Source: Methanobacteriota archaeon (GTDB lineage: Archaea; Thermoplasmatota; DTKX01; GCA-020343715). Taken from it: a stretch of DNA of 8,778 nt. This document shows, in pieces, positions 5,750 to 8,778 of the stretch. Both the position numbers and the translations under genes were made by a program. Positions within the stretch are counted from its first letter, which is position 1. Each line of letters starts with the position of its first letter. The stretch covers positions 1 to 8,778 of the forward strand of contig JAUVEQ010000103.1 of assembly GCA_030594725.1 (NCBI GenBank). Direction: 5' to 3'. The notes under the pieces are model-generated. The model did no database searches. It was not told the origin of the DNA and saw only the letters and a list, made by a program, of their open reading frames with translations.

Positions 5750-6619
5750 TTGACAGGGAACAACCTCACCGACCAGCCAGAAGCTCCCGATCAGGGTATG
5801 GACCAGGTCGAGCCATCACCACCTCCGGTGCCGATGATGGACGAACCGGACACCATCCAGGTGGATGTGGAGGCCGCGTTCCCAGAGATCCGGAGGTTGA
5901 AGTTGGTTGGTGCCCTGCTCTTCGTCGTGGCGGGCCTTTCGGCGATACTTCCCATCATCCTTCTGACCGACACGGCCTTCGACACCCGCACTCTCGTCGC
6001 GGTCGCCCTCGCGGCAGCCGGTATCGCCGTCGGTGTCACGGGGCTTTTCTCCCCGGGCCTGAGGCGACCGTCCATCGTGGCCGCTCCCATTCTCATGGTG
6101 GCCGCCGCCGCGGCGGGCTCGCCCGGTGTGTCCCTGGACACCATTCCACCGCTGGAGCTTGCACTGGCATTCGCCTTCGGACTATCACTGCTCCTTGCCA
6201 TAGAGCACCTTCACGCCGTGATGCGCTTCGTGGAGCTGGGAGCCTACGTGACCCGTCAGCGGCTTACCGCCTTTCGCATCTCAAGCGTGGTCGACCATTT
6301 CCAGATATATGGCATCGGGCTCGTCGCCCTCATCGCCCTGGTCACCGCCATTGTGATCGTGGGGGTTCCCTGGGTGTTCGCCCAGGGCTCCGATGCCAGC
6401 CTCGGCAGGTCCGTGGAGCTGAACTCGGTGTTCGGCATGGCACTGGCTGCCGCCGTGGTCTTCTGCCTCTCGGCGATCATCCTGGTCTTCGTCAGGACCG
6501 TCATCCCCCAGCGTGTGGAGGTGGAGAGGGTGGCGTACTCCCGGGACCGCATGGAGGACATGCTCAGCTCATCCCAGTCGATTGAGAGCCGGCACGGAGA
6601 AGGTAGGGGAAGGACCTGA
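5750..6619 (+). CDS. Unrecognised six-helix membrane protein, paralogue of the preceding gene
   Basis: 289 residues from TTG. The N-terminal tail (1-35) has a PSPPPVP patch but is shorter and acidic rather than Pro/Ala/Lys-rich. Six helices are predicted at about 51-72, 80-100, 108-124, 135-157, 185-210 and 225-250, with basic loops at RR (105-106) and RQR (169-171), so both ends are cytoplasmic. It aligns with the preceding protein throughout: QVDVEAAFPEI before helix 1, AIEHLHAVMRFVELG and QRLTAF after helix 4 (20 of 35 positions identical by eye), SVELNSVFGMALAAA in the last helix, and the tail YSRDRMEDMLSSSQ. It lacks about 54 residues, one helix pair, after the helix 4 loop. An intervening terminator suggests separate expression. 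No known family or catalytic motif is recognised; it probably arose by tandem duplication and then diverged. Confidence 0.85.
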   Translation: MTGNNLTDQPEAPDQGMDQVEPSPPPVPMMDEPDTIQVDVEAAFPEIRRLKLVGALLFVVAGLSAILPIILLTDTAFDTRTLVAVALAAAGIAVGVTGLFSPGLRRPSIVAAPILMVAAAAAGSPGVSLDTIPPLELALAFAFGLSLLLAIEHLHAVMRFVELGAYVTRQRLTAFRISSVVDHFQIYGIGLVALIALVTAIVIVGVPWVFAQGSDASLGRSVELNSVFGMALAAAVVFCLSAIILVFVRTVIPQRVEVERVAYSRDRMEDMLSSSQSIESRHGEGRGRT

Positions 6620-6675
6620 ACGGGTCAGGCTGACCGCTGCCCTGTCAAGGATGTTACCTACCCGGCACGGACCCT
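6620..6675. other. Convergent intergenic gap
   Basis: The plus- and minus-strand blocks meet tail to tail here. The gap holds a short inverted repeat, GGTCA-GGC-TGACC (6623-6635), that could form a 5-bp hairpin, but there is no T-rich tract on either strand, so no good terminator can be called. Confidence 0.4.
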
Positions 6676-7326
6676 TCAGTCGTAATTGGTGAACCCGTAG
6701 TACACGGAGAGCGTGTAGTCGTTCCCCGTGTCCTCGACCTCCCTGAAGCCGAAGGGGTTGAAGAGGGGGTGCTGGTTCCCGGCCTCGGTGCACGTCACGG
6801 TGACCACCACGGCGTTGCCACCGTCCTCGGTCCAATCGATGCCACCATCGCCCGTCCAGTTGTAATTGAAGAGGATGGTGCCCGGATTGGTGTTCGTTCC
6901 CGAGGCGGACTTGGTCTCTGACTCGCCATCGGGGAACAGGACCGTGACCTCGAAGGTGTCCGGCTCGTTGGTGAACCGTTGGGCCCGGTCAGGGGCCTCG
7001 TCGGTGAAGGACAAGGCCACTTCCATGACCCATATGACATCGCCCACAAGGTCGAAGGTCTCGTCCATCGATTGACCCTCGTTCACCCGACCCGATTGCG
7101 TCTCGGTGAGGTACTCGGTGTTGGATGGACCAGTCCCGCCGTTCACAGCCGGATCCACGTTGTACGGGTCCTGGGCCGGGAAGGCCCCGGCCTGGTACGA
7201 GAAGAGCATGGCAAGAGCTACCATGAGGCCGAAGGTGCCTACGATCGAGAACATTGCGTGACGGGTCTTGAGCCACTTCATCAACCCATCCTTAACTATC
7301 CCGAATAGGCTACCCTCATTGACCAT
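6676..7326 (-). CDS. Unrecognised exported protein with N-terminal membrane anchor
   Basis: 216 residues. A basic head (KWLKTRH, 18-23) precedes one hydrophobic helix at about 24-43 (MFSIVGTFGLMVALAMLFSY), so the remaining 170 residues should lie outside the membrane. The exterior part is acidic, rich in Asp, Asn, Thr and Gly, with strand-like segments (TFEVTVLFPDGESETKSASG, NAVVVTVTCTEAG, DYTLSVYYGFTNYD) suggesting a beta-sandwich. A single Cys (179) means no internal disulfide. The ATG at 7326 has AGAGGTTA 6 bases upstream and a candidate promoter at 7361-7376. An alternative ATG is at residue 16 (MKWLK). It lies downstream of amrS on the same strand, with an 83-base gap and apparently its own promoter. 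I recognise no family; a surface or binding protein is the most that can be said. Confidence 0.83.
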   Translation of the reverse strand: MVNEGSLFGIVKDGLMKWLKTRHAMFSIVGTFGLMVALAMLFSYQAGAFPAQDPYNVDPAVNGGTGPSNTEYLTETQSGRVNEGQSMDETFDLVGDVIWVMEVALSFTDEAPDRAQRFTNEPDTFEVTVLFPDGESETKSASGTNTNPGTILFNYNWTGDGGIDWTEDGGNAVVVTVTCTEAGNQHPLFNPFGFREVEDTGNDYTLSVYYGFTNYD

Positions 7327-7330
7327 ACGC

Positions 7331-7338
7331 TAACCTCT
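7331..7338 (-). promoter_or_regulatory. Ribosome site of the anchored exported protein
   Basis: On the minus strand AGAGGTTA carries GAGGT, 6 bases before the ATG at 7326. It favours that start over the internal ATG at residue 16, which has no comparable site. Confidence 0.6.
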
Positions 7339-7360
7339 AAGGTCAATGTTAACAGTTCCA

Positions 7361-7376
7361 GATAAACCTTTTGGGA
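7361..7376 (-). promoter_or_regulatory. BRE/TATA-like promoter of the anchored exported protein
   Basis: The minus strand reads TCCCAAAAGGTTTATC, a purine-rich BRE-like AAAAGG followed by TTTATC. A start about 25 bases downstream, near 7339, would give a leader of about 13 bases that still contains the ribosome site. It overlaps one arm of the inverted repeat TTGGGA/TCCCAA (7371-7395). Confidence 0.5.
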
Positions 7377-7409
7377 TTGTCCTGTCACTTCCCAACGATC
7401 GACTGGCCA

Positions 7410-8435
7410 TCACAGGACGAAGGGAACGGGCCTTCCACACTTGGTACATTGTGCATCGGCTCCGAACAGGACCCTCGAGTGGAAACCTGCCCTGTCCACT
7501 AGGACCGCCCCGCAACCTGCGCACTTGGTGGACTCGTCCTCGGGTTGCGATATGTTACCCACGTAGACATTGTCGAGACCAGCCTTCCTGGCCGCCGCCA
7601 CCGCCCGGCGCATCGTCTCCCTGGGGGTCCGGCCCCGGTCAACCATGTGGAAGTCGGGATGGAACCTGGAGAAGTGGACCGGCACCGAGGTGTCGAGGGA
7701 GTCCCGTACCCAGGCGGCGAACTCCGCGAACTCGTCATCCGAATCGTTGAGCTCGGGGATCACAAGGTAGGTCAGTTCCAGGAAGATGCCGAGCTCGTGG
7801 GCCAGCTGGCAGGTGTCCAGCACGGGCTGGAGCTTGGCCTTGCAGACATCCTTGTAGAACTCCTCCCTGAAGGCCTTCACGTCCACGTTCATCGCACCCA
7901 GCACCGGTGAGATCTCCCGCAAGGGGGCCTCCTGGATGTAACCGTTGGTCACGTAGCAGGTGTACAGCCCGTCGGCAACGGCCGCCCTCGAGCCCTCCAG
8001 GGTGGTCTCGTACCATATGCTCGGTTCGTTGTAGGTCCAGGACACGCCCTGGCATCCCATGCTCCTCGTGAGACGGGGAACATCAGCCGTATCCAGGGGC
8101 CGCAGGTTGAACTTATCAGGGTCGGTCTGGCTTATCGAGTAGTTCTGGCAGTGGGCGCAGGAGAAGTTGCATCCCACCGTGCCGAAGCTCAGCGCCATGG
8201 TGGAGGGGTGGAAGTGGTACAGGGGCTTCTTCTCGATGGGGTCGGCGTTCATCGAGGACATCCTGCCAGCGATGAGGGAGTACAGGGTGCCACCATGGTT
8301 CTCGCGAACTCCGCAGATGCCCCGCCCGCCGTCACGGACCCTGCAGCCGTGGGCGCAGAGGTGACAGATGACCTGGCCATCTGCTAGGCTCTCGTAGTGC
8401 ATCGCCTCGACCGGTCTGTTCGGATCACGTGACAA
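7410..8435 (-). CDS. amrS: AmmeMemoRadiSam system radical SAM enzyme
   Basis: 341 residues from TTG 8435. It is a radical SAM protein of the family co-occurring with AMMECR1 and Memo proteins; its substrate is unknown. An N-terminal Cys set (C24, C27, C31, C41 in CHLCAHGC ... GICGVRENHGG) is typical of the family. The [4Fe-4S]/SAM motif is CNFSCAHC (C89, C93, C96), preceded by ALSFGTVG. Other family-like segments are GVSWTYNEPSIWYE, YVTNGYI and HFSRFHPDF. A C-terminal zinc-ribbon-like pair, CAGC (305-308) and CTKC (330-333), closes it. Length fits the family. An alternative ATG at 8402 (residue 12, MHYESLADGQ) would give 330 residues and still keep every motif; neither start has a strong ribosome site, but the promoter-like box at 8471-8483 suits the TTG with a short leader. 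Neither Memo nor AMMECR1 lies in the window. It follows purM after 57 bases. Confidence 0.92.
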   Translation of the reverse strand: MSRDPNRPVEAMHYESLADGQVICHLCAHGCRVRDGGRGICGVRENHGGTLYSLIAGRMSSMNADPIEKKPLYHFHPSTMALSFGTVGCNFSCAHCQNYSISQTDPDKFNLRPLDTADVPRLTRSMGCQGVSWTYNEPSIWYETTLEGSRAAVADGLYTCYVTNGYIQEAPLREISPVLGAMNVDVKAFREEFYKDVCKAKLQPVLDTCQLAHELGIFLELTYLVIPELNDSDDEFAEFAAWVRDSLDTSVPVHFSRFHPDFHMVDRGRTPRETMRRAVAAARKAGLDNVYVGNISQPEDESTKCAGCGAVLVDRAGFHSRVLFGADAQCTKCGRPVPFVL

Positions 8436-8470
8436 GATTACCAGCTGGACACTGATATCGGCCCGGTCGC

Positions 8471-8483
8471 ATTATTACCTTTG
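8471..8483 (-). promoter_or_regulatory. BRE/TATA-like promoter of amrS
   Basis: The minus strand reads AAAGGTAATAAT just after the purM stop: a BRE-like AAAGG and a TAATAAT box. Initiation about 25 bases downstream (near 8449) would leave a leader of about 14 bases to the TTG at 8435. The AAAGGT core recurs in the promoter candidate at 7361-7376. Confidence 0.42.
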
Positions 8484-8492
8484 CACCACTGA

Positions 8493-8778
8493 TCAATACT
8501 CGGTGTACTCGATGCCCAGGCCCTCGTGGACCGCTCCCTTGCCCTCCTCGATGCGACCCACAACCTTGCATTCGTGGTGATGGCCGAGGACGGACAGTGC
8601 GTCATCGACCTCTCCGGGGGATACCGCGAGGACGAAGCCGATGCCCATGTTGAAGGTCTGCCACATCTCCACGTCCTCCACCGAGCCCCACTCCTGGAGG
8701 GCGTCGAATATCGGTGGCACGGGCAGGGGGTCGTCGATGACGTAGCGGAGGCCATCGTTCCACCTTATGAGGTTCCGC
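8493..8778 (-). CDS. purM: Phosphoribosylformylglycinamidine cyclo-ligase (AIR synthetase), C-terminal part
   Basis: The frame runs off the window end, so the N-terminal bulk is missing; about 95 residues remain. PurM closes the imidazole ring of purines, converting FGAM to AIR with ATP. The visible part matches the C-terminal domain: a NLIRWNDG stretch, IDDPLPVPPIFDALQEWG, then the hallmark EMWQTFNMGIGFVLAV with the conserved FNMGIG core, then a variable tail with VVGRIEEGKG, where family members read IG-x-V. The GTG at 8718 is internal and not the start. The protein ends IEYTEY. It is the first gene of the minus-strand run visible here, and amrS follows after 57 bases with a candidate promoter of its own, so co-transcription is possible but not required. 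Confidence 0.93.
   Translation of the reverse strand, partial: RNLIRWNDGLRYVIDDPLPVPPIFDALQEWGSVEDVEMWQTFNMGIGFVLAVSPGEVDDALSVLGHHHECKVVGRIEEGKGAVHEGLGIEYTEY

Noticed and set aside
5740..6585. A 281-codon plus-strand frame overlapping the six-helix gene
   Set aside because: The product is rich in Arg, Gly, His and Pro with no domain. The other frame gives a coherent membrane protein related to its neighbour and has a correctly placed ribosome site.
6623..6635. Bidirectional terminator in the convergent gap
   Set aside because: The stem is only 5 bp with a 3-base loop, and no T-rich tract follows on either strand.

Overview
This window looks archaeal, most likely euryarchaeal and possibly Thermoplasmatota-like, although the phylum is only an inference. 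The evidence is a GC-rich coding style, strong Shine-Dalgarno (SD) sites of the GGAGGTGAT type with TTG starts, BRE/TATA-like boxes ahead of minus-strand genes, and a MoxR ATPase whose P-loop reads DFPGLAKT, a form I associate with archaeal members. There are nine protein genes, two of them cut by the window edges. I see no RNA gene, insertion sequence, CRISPR array or clear sign of recent transfer.

Plus strand, 2-5622: a compact probable operon of five genes. In order they are the C-terminal part of a membrane protein with a DUF4129-like domain, a DUF4350-like membrane protein with a large exterior domain, a MoxR-family AAA+ ATPase, a DUF58 protein, and an unrecognised protein with eight predicted membrane helices. 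MoxR/DUF58/DUF4129/DUF4350 sets recur widely in prokaryotes and are thought to assemble or activate envelope proteins. The spacings are 65, 64, 3 and -1 bases, and the set ends in a strong hairpin plus T-rich terminator (5645-5694). A sixth gene (5750-6619) is a diverged paralogue of the fifth, with one pair of membrane helices fewer and its own SD site.

Minus strand, 8778-6676: the end of purM (AIR synthetase, purine synthesis), then the AmmeMemoRadiSam radical SAM enzyme (amrS), then an unrecognised protein anchored by one N-terminal membrane helix. amrS and the anchored protein each have a candidate promoter with an AAAGGT element. The plus and minus blocks converge at about 6620-6675.

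The most interesting part is the MoxR module with its two paralogous polytopic proteins. Three of its proteins (DUF4129 tail, MoxR head, eight-helix protein head) carry similar Pro/Ala-rich, probably disordered tails that should all lie in the cytoplasm. This suggests a shared docking or scaffolding mode in a membrane-bound MoxR complex. The paralogous membrane family is one I cannot name and may be undescribed.
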